DNA of 64,000 nt from an uncultured Alphaproteobacteria bacterium (GCA_902590695.1 CACIXR010000006.1:35066-99065); one strand, 5' to 3'; counted from the stretch's first letter, positions 51,654-62,056 are shown. A program made the numbers and translations. Notes: a model not told the origin generated them from the sequence alone.

Positions 51654-54266
51654 ATGAATTTAAGTGAAAAAATATCTTTAATACTAGTAGATAAAGGTTT
51701 TTCTTTGTCTCCAAAAAAAAATACTGAAGATCTAATTAATTCAGGCACAGAATTTTACAAAAGTAATGAAGATATCAAAATTGCAGAACAGCATGGTATT
51801 GCAGATCAAATTTTTATTCTTTTAAAAGGTGAGGCTGAATATGTAAAATATCATAATAATGTTTTTTATAAGTTAGCAACTTTAAAGAATCCAGGGTCAC
51901 CTCTTGGTATTTCAGGCTTAAATGCGCCAGGTAGATATATGTCAGATATATTTATTAAAGGTAATTCAGAATATATTTCTATCAAAATAGAAAAATTAAA
52001 AGAATTGGAAGAAGTAGATCCAAACTATGCAAGTTTTTTTTATTCTTTTTTATTATTTGAATCAATTAATTTAATATGGTCATCTCGCAATTTAGAAAAA
52101 CCCATTGAACACAAAAACATTAATTTAGCAGATGGTGTTAAAACTGGTGGAGATATTGTAAATACCAAAAGAATTAAAAATTCAGCATTTTTAGCTTTTC
52201 TTGATGATAACGATTTAGATGAATTAATACATTACGCAAACGTTAGATTATTTTCATCTGGTGAATTTATAACATTAGAAGGTAAAAATTCTGATGGAAT
52301 AAATATTTTATTAAAAGGTAAGGTTGAAGCATCTTTTACAAATTTTAAAGATGACCAATTAGAAAACAATTCAAGATCAATAGCTAGACCAGGAGTGGCA
52401 TTGTCCTTATCTTCAGGATTACATGAAATTGAATCACCCTACTCCTTAAAAGCAACAAGAGATACAACGATATTAAAATTCTCAAATGAATTTATTGATA
52501 ATTTAATCAAAACCAATCCAGAATTGGCAATCAAATTTTTTAAAAGACAATTATGGCAATTAGGACGATATATTCAAAGTTCTACAGGCTTAACAACCTA
52601 TCCAGCTAAAAATGAAAAAGAGTTTTTTCAATATTTATTAAATGATAATTCTGCAACAATACCAAGTAATTCCAAACTTTATACAATACCTCATTTATTA
52701 GAAAATCATTTAACTCATTCTTTAGCATTTGATACAATTTATGATTTAATTATCACAGGTAATGATGATGAAAAATCTATAGCTAGTTTAATGATTGATG
52801 CATTGAGTGGTATAGAAAGAAAAAATAGATTTTTCAAACAACTAAACAAAATATACAACAGAGTAGCAAATTCATATGATTCAATAAATAAACAAGCATT
52901 ACAAAAATTAACAAATTCAGATTTTATCAAAGCTTTTGATCAAGTACCTCATGTTATTAAAGGTATGGAGAATTTACCTGATGAAGCCACAAACATATTT
53001 TTTTATAATCATTTGGCAAGCATTGAAGAAAATGGTTTAGCTAATGGACATCAATTTAGTATAGATAGTCACTTTATAAGTGCAAAAATTCTATTTCCAA
53101 AATATGGTGATGGTGGTCAAAGAATTGCTCGATATTCTAGAAATACAGAATTCTGGAGATATAATTATTATGAGAATTTAGATTATATTTTCGTCCATAC
53201 ACCAGAATCAGATTATTTAAATGAAACTCAAGAACAAAAAAAGAAAAGAAAAAGTAAATTATTTATCGAAACTCAAAATATTTTTGATCAAAACAGACCT
53301 TTAGTTATAGCACCAGAAGGTACATCTGAAACTGAAGATAATTTAACTCCAAATTCCCCAGGTCCATTAAAACCAGGTGCATTTTTATTAGCAGACCAAT
53401 TAAAACCAGAGCCCCTTCTTGTTCCAATTGCATTAGCAAATTTTGATTATTCAATTTCTGAAACTATTTATTCAGCAGTTATTAAAGAACCAATAAAAAT
53501 AAAAGATTTTGTAAATGATATGAAAAATAAAAAAGAGTTAGAAAATTTTTTATCTAAATATAGAAAAACTTTTAGAACATATGTTGAGGAAGCAATTGAA
53601 TTAGCAAAATCTGCCTCAAAAAATAAAATTAATTATGAAGATGTGATTAGTAACTTAAATTTAGTAAGCCCCGTTGAAGAAGAATTTGAAGCAGACGTGA
53701 GAGAATTAGAAATTAAATTACATTCAGATCAATATAAAAATAACAAAATAGTCTTATTTGGAAGTTCAACATTTAGAGATTGGGAAAATGCAAAAACTGA
53801 TTTGTCATTTGATAGTTTATTAAATTTAGGATTTGGTGGTTCCACATTAGTATCATGCAGAACCTATTTTAATAGAATAGTAGTCCCAAATAATCCCGAC
53901 AAAATGATTTTTTATGCAGGTGATAATGATATAGGCAGCGGAATGAGTGCTGAAGATTTAGAAAATGAATTTTTATTATTTGCTTCTGAAGTTAATGAAA
54001 AATTACCTCATACCTTATGTTTTTTTGTTTCTATTAAGCCAAGTGTATTTAGGAATAATTATTTAAATACAATATTAGATGCAAATGAACGAATTAAAAA
54101 CAAAATTGAGAATTTTAGTCAATGGCGTTATATTGATCTTTGCTCTCCTATGCTTGATGCTGGATTTGAAAAATTTTATTCAGAAGATCCATTACACATG
54201 AATGTACTTGGTTACAGTCTCTTAAGTAAATTGATTAGAGATGAAATCTCGAAATTTACAATTTAA
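51654..54266 (+). CDS. Four-domain fusion: two cyclic-nucleotide-binding domains, acyltransferase and SGNH hydrolase
   Basis: The 870-residue product has two cNMP-binding-like domains (about 40-140 and 180-300; jelly-roll repeats with LLKGEAEYV and LLKGKVEAS). An LPLAT-type acyltransferase follows (about 430-640; HQFSID at 466-471 as HX4D, PEGTSE at 554-559). Last is an SGNH hydrolase (about 695-865; GSST at 703-706, GDND at 756-759, DPLH at 845-848). No membrane segment is obvious. The joined acyl transfer and ester-hydrolysis domains suggest lipid remodelling controlled by a ligand or protein contact. Domain order is seen; the role is inferred. Confidence 0.85.
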   Translation: MNLSEKISLILVDKGFSLSPKKNTEDLINSGTEFYKSNEDIKIAEQHGIADQIFILLKGEAEYVKYHNNVFYKLATLKNPGSPLGISGLNAPGRYMSDIFIKGNSEYISIKIEKLKELEEVDPNYASFFYSFLLFESINLIWSSRNLEKPIEHKNINLADGVKTGGDIVNTKRIKNSAFLAFLDDNDLDELIHYANVRLFSSGEFITLEGKNSDGINILLKGKVEASFTNFKDDQLENNSRSIARPGVALSLSSGLHEIESPYSLKATRDTTILKFSNEFIDNLIKTNPELAIKFFKRQLWQLGRYIQSSTGLTTYPAKNEKEFFQYLLNDNSATIPSNSKLYTIPHLLENHLTHSLAFDTIYDLIITGNDDEKSIASLMIDALSGIERKNRFFKQLNKIYNRVANSYDSINKQALQKLTNSDFIKAFDQVPHVIKGMENLPDEATNIFFYNHLASIEENGLANGHQFSIDSHFISAKILFPKYGDGGQRIARYSRNTEFWRYNYYENLDYIFVHTPESDYLNETQEQKKKRKSKLFIETQNIFDQNRPLVIAPEGTSETEDNLTPNSPGPLKPGAFLLADQLKPEPLLVPIALANFDYSISETIYSAVIKEPIKIKDFVNDMKNKKELENFLSKYRKTFRTYVEEAIELAKSASKNKINYEDVISNLNLVSPVEEEFEADVRELEIKLHSDQYKNNKIVLFGSSTFRDWENAKTDLSFDSLLNLGFGGSTLVSCRTYFNRIVVPNNPDKMIFYAGDNDIGSGMSAEDLENEFLLFASEVNEKLPHTLCFFVSIKPSVFRNNYLNTILDANERIKNKIENFSQWRYIDLCSPMLDAGFEKFYSEDPLHMNVLGYSLLSKLIRDEISKFTI

Positions 54267-54280
54267 ACTTAAATAAAAAA

Positions 54281-55303
54281 TTAAATTTTAATTTCTTTTC
54301 TTAGTTTATCAGATTTATATGAATTGAAGACTAATGATAAACTCTTTATGTTATCTTCACCACTGGTGTCGTGTTCAACATTATTTATTAGTGAATCAAT
54401 GAAATGTTTATGCGTATTGATTACACTTTCTTGAATTTGATTCCAAGGTTTTGAAATCCATTTATATTTCTTTGGTTTTCCATCATAAATCTTCTTCTTA
54501 TTATTTTTGTGAAGAGTAATTTTATAATTGTATTCCAAATCAATTGAGCCATTAGAGAATTCTAAATTAACTAGTGTTTGAGCAAATCTATCTGGTTTTT
54601 TTATTGAAGAAATAGATGCATCAACAATAGTAATACTGTTATTTCTATTTCTTATCAGGGATATAAAATCGGTTTCACCTTTAAATTTATTATTTGTATT
54701 TTGATTTACAGTATAAATACTTTTTGCTTCTCCCATAAAAAATCTACTTAAATCAAATAAATGGATTCCTACGTCTAAGGTTAAATACTCTTTTAAATCG
54801 TATAAATATGTTTGATTGGTATATCCAACAGGATTTGCATGTCTAAAAGATATCTTGGCATAATGTGGTTTCGTTAACTGCTCTTTATTTATAATTTCTT
54901 TTAATTTTAATAGAGGGCTTTGCCATCTAAAATTCTCATGAACCATAAGTGGTGTTTTATTTTTTTTATATAAAGAAACAATTTTTTTTGCATTTGATAA
55001 ATTTTCAGCAAATGGCTTTTGTATAGAAGTTGGAATTTTATACTTAGATAAAATTTTGCCAATATTTAAGTGTGTATCCATTGTCGTTACAACATCAACA
55101 AAGTCAATTTTATGTTTTTTTAACATTAATTCTATAGATGAATAAGAGTGCAAAATGTTAAATTTAGACTTAAATTTATTAGCTTTTTTTATATCTAAAT
55201 CACAAACACATATTATTTCAATATTTTTTATTTCTTTCCAAGCTAAAATATGATTTTCAGCAAAGAAACCACAACCGATTAATGCTCCTTTTAATTTTTT
55301 CAT
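54281..55303 (-). CDS. Gfo/Idh/MocA oxidoreductase, probable D-apiose dehydrogenase
   Basis: The 340-residue product has an NAD motif ALIGCGFFAENH, the KP signature in IQKPFAENLS, and the catalytic DVGIHLFDLSRFF segment of the Gfo/Idh/MocA family. The partner gene upstream resembles D-apionate lactonase. Known apiose pathways pair such an oxidoreductase (apiose to apionolactone) with that lactonase, so this role is likely. It overlaps the lactonase-like gene by four bases. Confidence 0.8.
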   Translation of the reverse strand: MKKLKGALIGCGFFAENHILAWKEIKNIEIICVCDLDIKKANKFKSKFNILHSYSSIELMLKKHKIDFVDVVTTMDTHLNIGKILSKYKIPTSIQKPFAENLSNAKKIVSLYKKNKTPLMVHENFRWQSPLLKLKEIINKEQLTKPHYAKISFRHANPVGYTNQTYLYDLKEYLTLDVGIHLFDLSRFFMGEAKSIYTVNQNTNNKFKGETDFISLIRNRNNSITIVDASISSIKKPDRFAQTLVNLEFSNGSIDLEYNYKITLHKNNKKKIYDGKPKKYKWISKPWNQIQESVINTHKHFIDSLINNVEHDTSGEDNIKSLSLVFNSYKSDKLRKEIKI

Positions 55304-57114
55304 TTATCTTCTATAAATTTAATTTCTAAGGGCTCAAACGTATATGGACTTGTATCATTTTTAAAGTTAAAAAAAGAAAAATCATTATTAAAAATATCAG
55401 TATAATTTTTTAAATTAAGCTTATATTGATTACTAAAATTTATTTCAGGAATAATAATTTCCTTTTTTTGTTTTGAGGAATTGACAAATAAATAATACTT
55501 TTTATCATTTAGTACGATTTTTAATCCATACACTTCGTTAACTGGATTAAATTTAAAAATTTCTGAATTTGTTAATGAAATAAGAAAATTATTTAAATGA
55601 TACAATGGTCTTTTGGTATTATCTTTATTTAATATTCCGTGATGCCCATAAATAGAATTAAAAGTAAAAAATTTTGATTCTTTATTTATTGATTGAATAA
55701 AAATTGCCAGTGTCCAAGTTAGTGAAAATAATTGATCATGCCTTGGATCACTATCAGCCATTTCTAATCTTATTTTGTTTTTATTACTTACAAGACTTTC
55801 ACCATATGGGTTGAAATGCATACCAATAGAAATTGGACCAATGTGAACATCAGTACTTTTAGAAAGATTTTTTAAAGTTTTGAGGATATAAGGTATAGTT
55901 TCAGGTGTATTTAACACACCAAAATCACTAGAATCATGAACAATTGGAGTGAAGGAAAAACTAACCAAATCATAAAACATTTTTGGTCTCTTTCTATTTA
56001 ATTCTGTAAAATTAGTGACCATTCCAGAAACAATTTGACTATTAGAAAATATCTTTTTCGCTATTTTATAGTATTCATTTAATTCTGGAACTTTAGGCCA
56101 TTCACCAGCTGGTTGAAAACTATTCAAATATATTTTAGGACAAATTAAAATTTTATCTAAATTAATAGTATTTTCAGCTATAAAATTATAAATTTTTGTT
56201 AACTCTTCTTCAGGATCATTAGCATGATCAACTAAAGCTACAAGAAACATCTTTTTGTCAGATCTAGAAGTTACATTCTTAAAATCTTCAGTAAAATCAA
56301 TAAGATAGTAATAATAATCAAAGTTTTTTATTAAATTATCATCAGGAAGAATTGGAGAATCAATTTTTATACCAATTTTAGGGAATTTATAGGAAGTACT
56401 ATGATCAATTTTTACTATATTCATAGATGGAAATGATCTTTGTTTTTTATTTTCTACATCTATTTTAACAGTTTGAGAGAAATTAGACCCCTCTTTTTCT
56501 AAATATGGAAAAGGATTTAATAAAGAACCACTATATATTTTGTAAGAAGCATCACCCCAGTTTCTTTGATCTTCCATTTCAAATAAAATACCCGTAAAAT
56601 TAATATTAACCAACAAACTATCGTCTAAAGTATAAGCAAGGTTTTTAAATTTGAAAAATGGTTGGTCAGGTTTTATATTTTCTGGAAATTTTTTTTTCTC
56701 TTTTAAATCGTTCCCTTTTGTTACAATGATGTTTGAGCCAACATGATTTTGTAATGGAATTAATAAATTAAAACCTATTCTATTAGTCCAAAAATCAGTT
56801 AAAAATTCTCCTTCAGAGGATAGAGTGATAGAATTTTCAGAAAATAATATAGTATTTCTTGTTTTAAGAATTTCATCTATACCATATTCTAAATCGAATA
56901 TATATTCTAAAGATGTATCAAAGTTCTCTTCATAATTTATAATTTTAGGATCATAGTTATTCCAATTTTTGTCTCTTACCAAAAATGATATCATCTTTAA
57001 AATTTGAAAATTTTGAAAAGTTATATTTCGAAAAAAAAGATTATCTTTTAATAAGGTAAAATTATTATTTGAATTTTTTATAAATTTTTCTTCTAATAAT
57101 TTAGAGTTATACAT
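55300..57114 (-). CDS. apnL: D-apionate lactonase-like protein
   Basis: The product is about 604 residues (start ATG at 57114; an ATG at 57141 is possible). It shares family segments with apionolactone-hydrolysing ApnL: FRNITFQNFQILKMISFLVR, ILFEMEDQRNWGDASYK, PFPYLEKEG and later NSIYGHHGIL. Known members convert apionolactone to apionate in D-apiose use. Here it is paired with a Gfo/Idh/MocA oxidoreductase. The match is by pattern memory, so the substrate is not proven. It is the middle gene between the oxidoreductase and a TTC38-like gene. Confidence 0.7.
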   Translation of the reverse strand: MYNSKLLEEKFIKNSNNNFTLLKDNLFFRNITFQNFQILKMISFLVRDKNWNNYDPKIINYEENFDTSLEYIFDLEYGIDEILKTRNTILFSENSITLSSEGEFLTDFWTNRIGFNLLIPLQNHVGSNIIVTKGNDLKEKKKFPENIKPDQPFFKFKNLAYTLDDSLLVNINFTGILFEMEDQRNWGDASYKIYSGSLLNPFPYLEKEGSNFSQTVKIDVENKKQRSFPSMNIVKIDHSTSYKFPKIGIKIDSPILPDDNLIKNFDYYYYLIDFTEDFKNVTSRSDKKMFLVALVDHANDPEEELTKIYNFIAENTINLDKILICPKIYLNSFQPAGEWPKVPELNEYYKIAKKIFSNSQIVSGMVTNFTELNRKRPKMFYDLVSFSFTPIVHDSSDFGVLNTPETIPYILKTLKNLSKSTDVHIGPISIGMHFNPYGESLVSNKNKIRLEMADSDPRHDQLFSLTWTLAIFIQSINKESKFFTFNSIYGHHGILNKDNTKRPLYHLNNFLISLTNSEIFKFNPVNEVYGLKIVLNDKKYYLFVNSSKQKKEIIIPEINFSNQYKLNLKNYTDIFNNDFSFFNFKNDTSPYTFEPLEIKFIEDK

Positions 57115-58354
57115 ATAATTTTGAAACTGATTTATAATCATTATATTCTGATATTAAATCTGATTTATTTTTTTCATATTTTGTATTTTGGATTAAACTT
57201 AAAAAAATAAGTTCTCTTTGAGCAAAACTACCTCCAAGGTATTTAAATTGTGATTTAATTATATTTTCGTTTAATGATTCATTTGTTTTTATACTGTGAA
57301 TGATTGGCTTTAAGTAATTAATATAATTTTCTTTAAAAGAATTTTCTAAATAATTTTCTTCCATTCTCTCTTCAAGTTGCTGAAAATAATCTTGGTCATT
57401 ATAGTATAAGTAATAAAAAATAAGATGATAATCAATGAATGGAAGTGTGTGTTGATTTTTAAAATATTCAGCATAATCTTTTAATTTATCCATTCTTTCT
57501 TTAACATTCACCCCTTTGTAATGAAGTCTTAATAAAAAAGAACAAGCATTACAAAAATCTAAATAAAAAATTTCTGAAGAAGAGAAATAATTATCAAATA
57601 GTTTTAAACTTTTCTCATATTCTTGATTGTAGAATAATATTAATGATTGGTGCCACCATATATGTCTTTTTATTGGCCCGTAAATTGACCAATTAATTTT
57701 ATTAAAATTATCATTGTTGTTTATTGAGTCGTTATTTTCATTATCGTGTACATGCAAAAGGGCATGCCAACTCCACAAATCATTTGATGATTGTTTTAGT
57801 GAATTTAAGGCTAAAAGCTTAGCTTTATCAATTATATTATTTTCTTCAAAAGCATAGCTAGTCATCCCTAATAGTAAATTATAATGCTGATCATTTTCAG
57901 ACCACTTACTTAGTATTTCCTCATGTTTATTTAAAAATTTACTATCAATACCCAAGAAAATATTATTAAAATGAAATAATCTAATTGCAAAAATATCTTT
58001 GGGATTATCTTTTATGATTAATTCCAATTTAATTAATAAATTTTTTAAATCATTTTTAATCCATAGATTTACTATCTCTAAATATTGATGAAAATAATCA
58101 TTTACTTCATCAGTGGAAATTGATTTGAATGTTTCTCTAGCTAATGAAATTTTTTGTACATCTCTAGAAAAAAGCAATAAAACTATTTTTAATAATTTTG
58201 GAGCATTAAATTCTGGTTTTTTTTTAATTAATTTGTTAGTTTTATAAAAAGCATCTTTCTTAAAATAAATATATGAATCGATACATTCTTTGAAACTATT
58301 TATTTCATCATCTTTATTACTATCTATCCATTTATAAAAATAATTATTTTGCAT
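57107..58354 (-). CDS. TTC38-like tetratricopeptide protein
   Basis: The 415-residue product is helical with TPR-like repeats. It has the TTC38 signature region IYGPIKRHIWWHQSLILFYN followed by KSLKLFDNYF. In this family the segment is LHLALFxLELGDYDxAL-like. It could be a scaffold. It overlaps the lactonase-like gene and follows the EamA transporter gene by 42 bases on the same strand, so it probably belongs to one operon with them. No enzymatic role is shown. Confidence 0.7.
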   Translation of the reverse strand: MQNNYFYKWIDSNKDDEINSFKECIDSYIYFKKDAFYKTNKLIKKKPEFNAPKLLKIVLLLFSRDVQKISLARETFKSISTDEVNDYFHQYLEIVNLWIKNDLKNLLIKLELIIKDNPKDIFAIRLFHFNNIFLGIDSKFLNKHEEILSKWSENDQHYNLLLGMTSYAFEENNIIDKAKLLALNSLKQSSNDLWSWHALLHVHDNENNDSINNNDNFNKINWSIYGPIKRHIWWHQSLILFYNQEYEKSLKLFDNYFSSSEIFYLDFCNACSFLLRLHYKGVNVKERMDKLKDYAEYFKNQHTLPFIDYHLIFYYLYYNDQDYFQQLEERMEENYLENSFKENYINYLKPIIHSIKTNESLNENIIKSQFKYLGGSFAQRELIFLSLIQNTKYEKNKSDLISEYNDYKSVSKLYV

Positions 58355-58396
58355 TTACTAATAATACACATAATCTAACGATGTTAAATATTAATA

Positions 58397-59287
58397 TTAT
58401 GAATTAATATTTAATCTCTTTCTTGTAATTTCTTTATTTAATTGAAGTTCTCTGTATGAAATTAGAAGCACACCACAAAAAATTACAGAAGCACCTAACC
58501 AGGTATAAAAATCAGGTTTATCACTAAAGACAAAATATCCAATTATTGATGAAACTACTAATCCTAAAAATGAATAAGGTTGAGTCATAGTTACATCAAC
58601 TAATTTATATGCATGATTTAATGCAATATGTAATATAGTTCCTGACATTGCAGCACATAATATAAAAATAATTGTTTTTAAGCTTGGCTGATCCCAAAAA
58701 TATATAACTAATGGAAATGAAAAAAGACTCATATAAACATACTGGTGTGATAATATTGTTATAGCACTATCATCCTTAGATACTTTTTTAGTTAAAATTA
58801 TAACTACTGACCAAATTAGCGATGAAATAAGCGCCATATATATTCCAATAGAAATATCTATAATACCGGGTCGCAATATTATTAACATTCCTAGAAAACC
58901 CATCACTAATGCAATTGACCTATACAAATAGATTTTTTCTTTTAAAAATATCACAGCTAAGATTGTAACAATGATAGGAACTATAAAATGAATGGCTGTC
59001 ATTTTCTCTAATGGAAGCATAGCTAAAGCTGCAAAACCTAGTAGCATTGCAGGTAAGTTTAGTGCTGACCGTAAAATATGAATTTTTAAATTTTTTGTAC
59101 TAAATACTTCAAATTTTGTTTTTAAAATGTAGGGGATGATGATTAAAAATCCAAAGAAAAAACGTAAAAAACCAGTTGTAAATACATTTAATTCTTCTTG
59201 AGCTAATTTTATAAATGTACCCATAAGAGTACCAAAAATAATTGATATAATAATTAAAAAAATTGCAAATTGATTATTGTTTAACAA
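58397..59287 (-). CDS. EamA/DMT-family transporter
   Basis: The 296-residue product has ten hydrophobic segments in two EamA repeats, with RFFFGFLIIIPYIL and AMLPLEKMTAIHFIVPI in the first and the late QPYSFLGLVVSSIIGYF. As the first gene of the minus-strand run leading to the apiose-type genes, it may move a sugar or sugar acid, but the substrate is unknown. Confidence 0.85.
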   Translation of the reverse strand: MLNNNQFAIFLIIISIIFGTLMGTFIKLAQEELNVFTTGFLRFFFGFLIIIPYILKTKFEVFSTKNLKIHILRSALNLPAMLLGFAALAMLPLEKMTAIHFIVPIIVTILAVIFLKEKIYLYRSIALVMGFLGMLIILRPGIIDISIGIYMALISSLIWSVVIILTKKVSKDDSAITILSHQYVYMSLFSFPLVIYFWDQPSLKTIIFILCAAMSGTILHIALNHAYKLVDVTMTQPYSFLGLVVSSIIGYFVFSDKPDFYTWLGASVIFCGVLLISYRELQLNKEITRKRLNINS

Positions 59288-59312
59288 ATAATATTCCTAG
59301 TTAAAAAGAATT

Positions 59313-59338
59313 AGGATAATCATAACACAATTTATCCT
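59313..59338. repeat. Inverted repeat between divergent genes
   Basis: AGGATAA (59313-59319) and TTATCCT (59332-59338) are 12 bases apart, between the EamA gene start at 59287 and the YjbQ gene. It could be an operator for either, but the arms are short and the DNA is AT-rich. Confidence 0.25.
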
Positions 59339-59384
59339 TATTTATATCTCTATTAAAACAAAATTTGATTATATTTAAAAGATT

Positions 59385-59471
59385 GTGGCACTTATTAAAA
59401 GAATAGTTCTTTTTTTCATAACTTTAATTTTCATTATAATTCTCCTTGTAGGTGCCACGACTTCATTTTAA
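59385..59471 (+). CDS. Possible tiny membrane peptide upstream of yjbQ
   Basis: A 28-residue frame starts at GTG 59385 and encodes a basic start (ALIKRIV) followed by one hydrophobic helix. It ends 9 bases before the ATG of yjbQ. Its position could allow translational coupling, but the ribosome site is weak. Confidence 0.3.
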   Translation: MALIKRIVLFFITLIFIIILLVGATTSF

Positions 59472-59480
59472 GATTAGAAA

Positions 59481-59900
59481 ATGTTAAATCTACAAGATGA
59501 ATTGATAATTTCTAATAATGGACAGGGAATGTATGAAATTACAAATAATGTTCATGATTGGATTCTAAAAAATAATATAATTAAAGGTCAGCTAAATTTA
59601 TTTATACAACACACTTCTGCTTCATTAACAATAATGGAAAATGCTAGTCCTGATGTATTAGATGATATTAATTCTTTTTTTCAAAGAATAGTTCCTGAAG
59701 ATGCTTCATTATATAAACACGGTTATGAAGGAGATGATGATATGCCTGCTCACATAAAATCTATGCTTACTCAAACTTCATTAACAATTCCTATAAACAA
59801 TAAAGAAATGCAATTAGGTATGTGGCAAGGATTATATCTAATTGAACACAGGTACAGTAAATACGAAAGAAAAATAATTCTTAGTTATATAGGTGAGTAA
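59481..59900 (+). CDS. yjbQ: YjbQ/UPF0047 family protein
   Basis: The 139-residue product shows the family blocks FIQHTSASLTIMENASPDV, YKHGYEGDDDMPAHIKSML and QLGMWQGLYLIEHR. The family has thiamin-phosphate synthase-like activity in vitro, but its in vivo role is unclear. Length and motifs are normal. Confidence 0.93.
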   Translation: MLNLQDELIISNNGQGMYEITNNVHDWILKNNIIKGQLNLFIQHTSASLTIMENASPDVLDDINSFFQRIVPEDASLYKHGYEGDDDMPAHIKSMLTQTSLTIPINNKEMQLGMWQGLYLIEHRYSKYERKIILSYIGE

Positions 59901-59901
59901 A

Positions 59902-61089
59902 TTATACTCTTACATTTTTTAAATTACTTTGATCTAAAATAATTTTTGATAAATTATTAGGTATAAAGAATGAAGCGATTAAAGATAGAAGAGCAAAAAA
60001 AGAACCAATTAAAAAAACTATTGAGTGAGAATTAATCCAAACAAATCCTAAAATTACTGGGATAAATACTGCAGCTATGTGATTGATAGTAAATGAAACG
60101 CCTGCAGTACTTGCAATATCTTTTGGGTCAGCAATTTTTTGAAAATATGTATTAATTGCAATAGCTAATGCAAAAAACATATGATCAATAATATATAAAC
60201 CTGCTGCAACATAAGCATTAGTCACGAATGCATAAGATATAAAAACAATTACGAGTCCAATATATTCAAATATTAGACATTTCTTCTCACCAAATATATT
60301 TATTAACTTTCCAATACGTTCTGCAAAAAACCAATTGAAAATATAATTAACTAAAAATAGTAAAGTAACTTGCGATGCTGAATATCCAAATTTTTCTACC
60401 ATTAAAAAAGCTGCAAAAACTACAAAAATTTGTCTTCTAGCACCTGATAAAAAAATTAAGATATAGTAAAGAGAATATTCTTTTTTTAGAATTATTTTTT
60501 TATGTTGCTTATTTCTGATTTCAAAAAAAGGAAAAGAAATAAACAAGTAAAAAGAAATAAAAATACAAATTAATCCTGCAATTAAAAATATGAACTTATA
60601 ATCTAAATTAAAGATTTCTAATAAACTCCAAATAATACAATACAAAAATAAGGACGTAATTGAGCTAACAGCTAATAATTTTCCTAGAACTGGTGGAGCT
60701 TCTTCTTTTGAAAGCCATTGTAAACTCAAAGAATTTTTGGCTGTTTCACAATAATGAAAGCCAGTACTCATAATAATTGTTGTAAAATACAAACCATAAA
60801 CAGTTGGTAAGAAACCTGTAATTGCAACACCAAAACCAGTTAAGGCTAAAGAAAAAATAGCAAAATATTGTTCTTTAAAATAGAACAATAAAAAAATAAT
60901 AGTAAATGCTAGGAAGCCAGGTATCTCTCTTATACTTTGAAGTATTCCAATTTCAACTCCAGTAAAACTTGCTCTTTCAACTGAGAAATTATTTAATAAA
61001 ACCATCCAAGTACTAAAAGCAATAGGCATGGCTATTGATGATAAAATTAGTAAAGTTATTGGATTTTTATTATTTAATAAATTTTTCAT
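59902..61089 (-). CDS. MFS transporter
   Basis: The 395-residue product has about twelve hydrophobic segments and a central loop with SFPFFEIRNKQHKKIILKK. It is a major facilitator superfamily protein of unknown substrate. It converges on yjbQ with one base between the ends and shares a strand with the EamA gene downstream in position. Confidence 0.85.
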   Translation of the reverse strand: MKNLLNNKNPITLLILSSIAMPIAFSTWMVLLNNFSVERASFTGVEIGILQSIREIPGFLAFTIIFLLFYFKEQYFAIFSLALTGFGVAITGFLPTVYGLYFTTIIMSTGFHYCETAKNSLSLQWLSKEEAPPVLGKLLAVSSITSLFLYCIIWSLLEIFNLDYKFIFLIAGLICIFISFYLFISFPFFEIRNKQHKKIILKKEYSLYYILIFLSGARRQIFVVFAAFLMVEKFGYSASQVTLLFLVNYIFNWFFAERIGKLINIFGEKKCLIFEYIGLVIVFISYAFVTNAYVAAGLYIIDHMFFALAIAINTYFQKIADPKDIASTAGVSFTINHIAAVFIPVILGFVWINSHSIVFLIGSFFALLSLIASFFIPNNLSKIILDQSNLKNVRV

Positions 61090-61144
61090 AATAATTTTAT
61101 GCTATTAAAATATTATCACAAAGTTTTGATTTATAATTATTAAT

Positions 61145-62056
61145 TTAGTGACCTCTATTAAATTGGTCTCGAAATCTTGAATCTTCTTTAATATATGGTC
61201 TAACCCCTATTTTTGTTTCTCTAATTATTATATAAATTCCACTTCCAACAATAATTAATGACCCTATAATTTCATAAATATCTGGAATATCTGCAAAAAA
61301 TAAATAACCTAAAATTGCTCCAGAAATTATTTGTGTATATTGAATAGGAGCAAAAACACTAGACTCTAAAAATTTTGAGGCGATTGTTAAACAATTACCC
61401 CCTATTCCACAAATAATACCACAAAAAACAAGTATCATTAGATCATTAAATGATAATCCGATGTGGTTATTAAAACTAACTAATCCATTTAAAATAGTTG
61501 CTGATAAAAAAGCATAAAAAGTAAATGCTATTGATGATTGATTATTTGAATACTTTCTTACTAAAGTAATATTTATCGCCATTAGTAATGCGGAAAAAAA
61601 TAAACCAAATAGACTTAATGAAAAATGAATAGTGCCAGGTCTACTAACTATTAATACGCCAATAAATCCAACTGTTACCGCTGACCATCTTCTAATACCA
61701 ACTTTTTCATCTAAAAAAAAATGGGATAACATTGTTATCATTAATGGAGCACTAAATAATATTGGGTAAATTTCACTAAATGCATGTTCTCTAAATGAAT
61801 AAACTACTAAAGCTCCTGAAATTAATCCAAATAATCCTCTAAGAAGCTGTATATGAATAATATCATTTTTTAGTGAGCTCCATTTGTTTAAAAAATAAAG
61901 AGTCAATAATGTTGGTATAAAACTAAAAAGACAAATATAAAAATTTATTTGAAAAACAGAATATTCATTAACTAGGTATTTTTTAATTATTGTATCTAAA
62001 ATGACAAATATCGTGTAACCAATAAATCCGATACTAATTCCAGATAAAACATTCAT
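61145..62056 (-). CDS. EamA/DMT-family transporter
   Basis: The 303-residue product has ten hydrophobic segments in two EamA repeats, with LLRGLFGLISGALVVYSF and PIQYTQIISGAILGYLFF. It lies between an MFS gene and a PhyH gene on the same strand. The substrate is unknown. Confidence 0.85.
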   Translation of the reverse strand: MNVLSGISIGFIGYTIFVILDTIIKKYLVNEYSVFQINFYICLFSFIPTLLTLYFLNKWSSLKNDIIHIQLLRGLFGLISGALVVYSFREHAFSEIYPILFSAPLMITMLSHFFLDEKVGIRRWSAVTVGFIGVLIVSRPGTIHFSLSLFGLFFSALLMAINITLVRKYSNNQSSIAFTFYAFLSATILNGLVSFNNHIGLSFNDLMILVFCGIICGIGGNCLTIASKFLESSVFAPIQYTQIISGAILGYLFFADIPDIYEIIGSLIIVGSGIYIIIRETKIGVRPYIKEDSRFRDQFNRGH

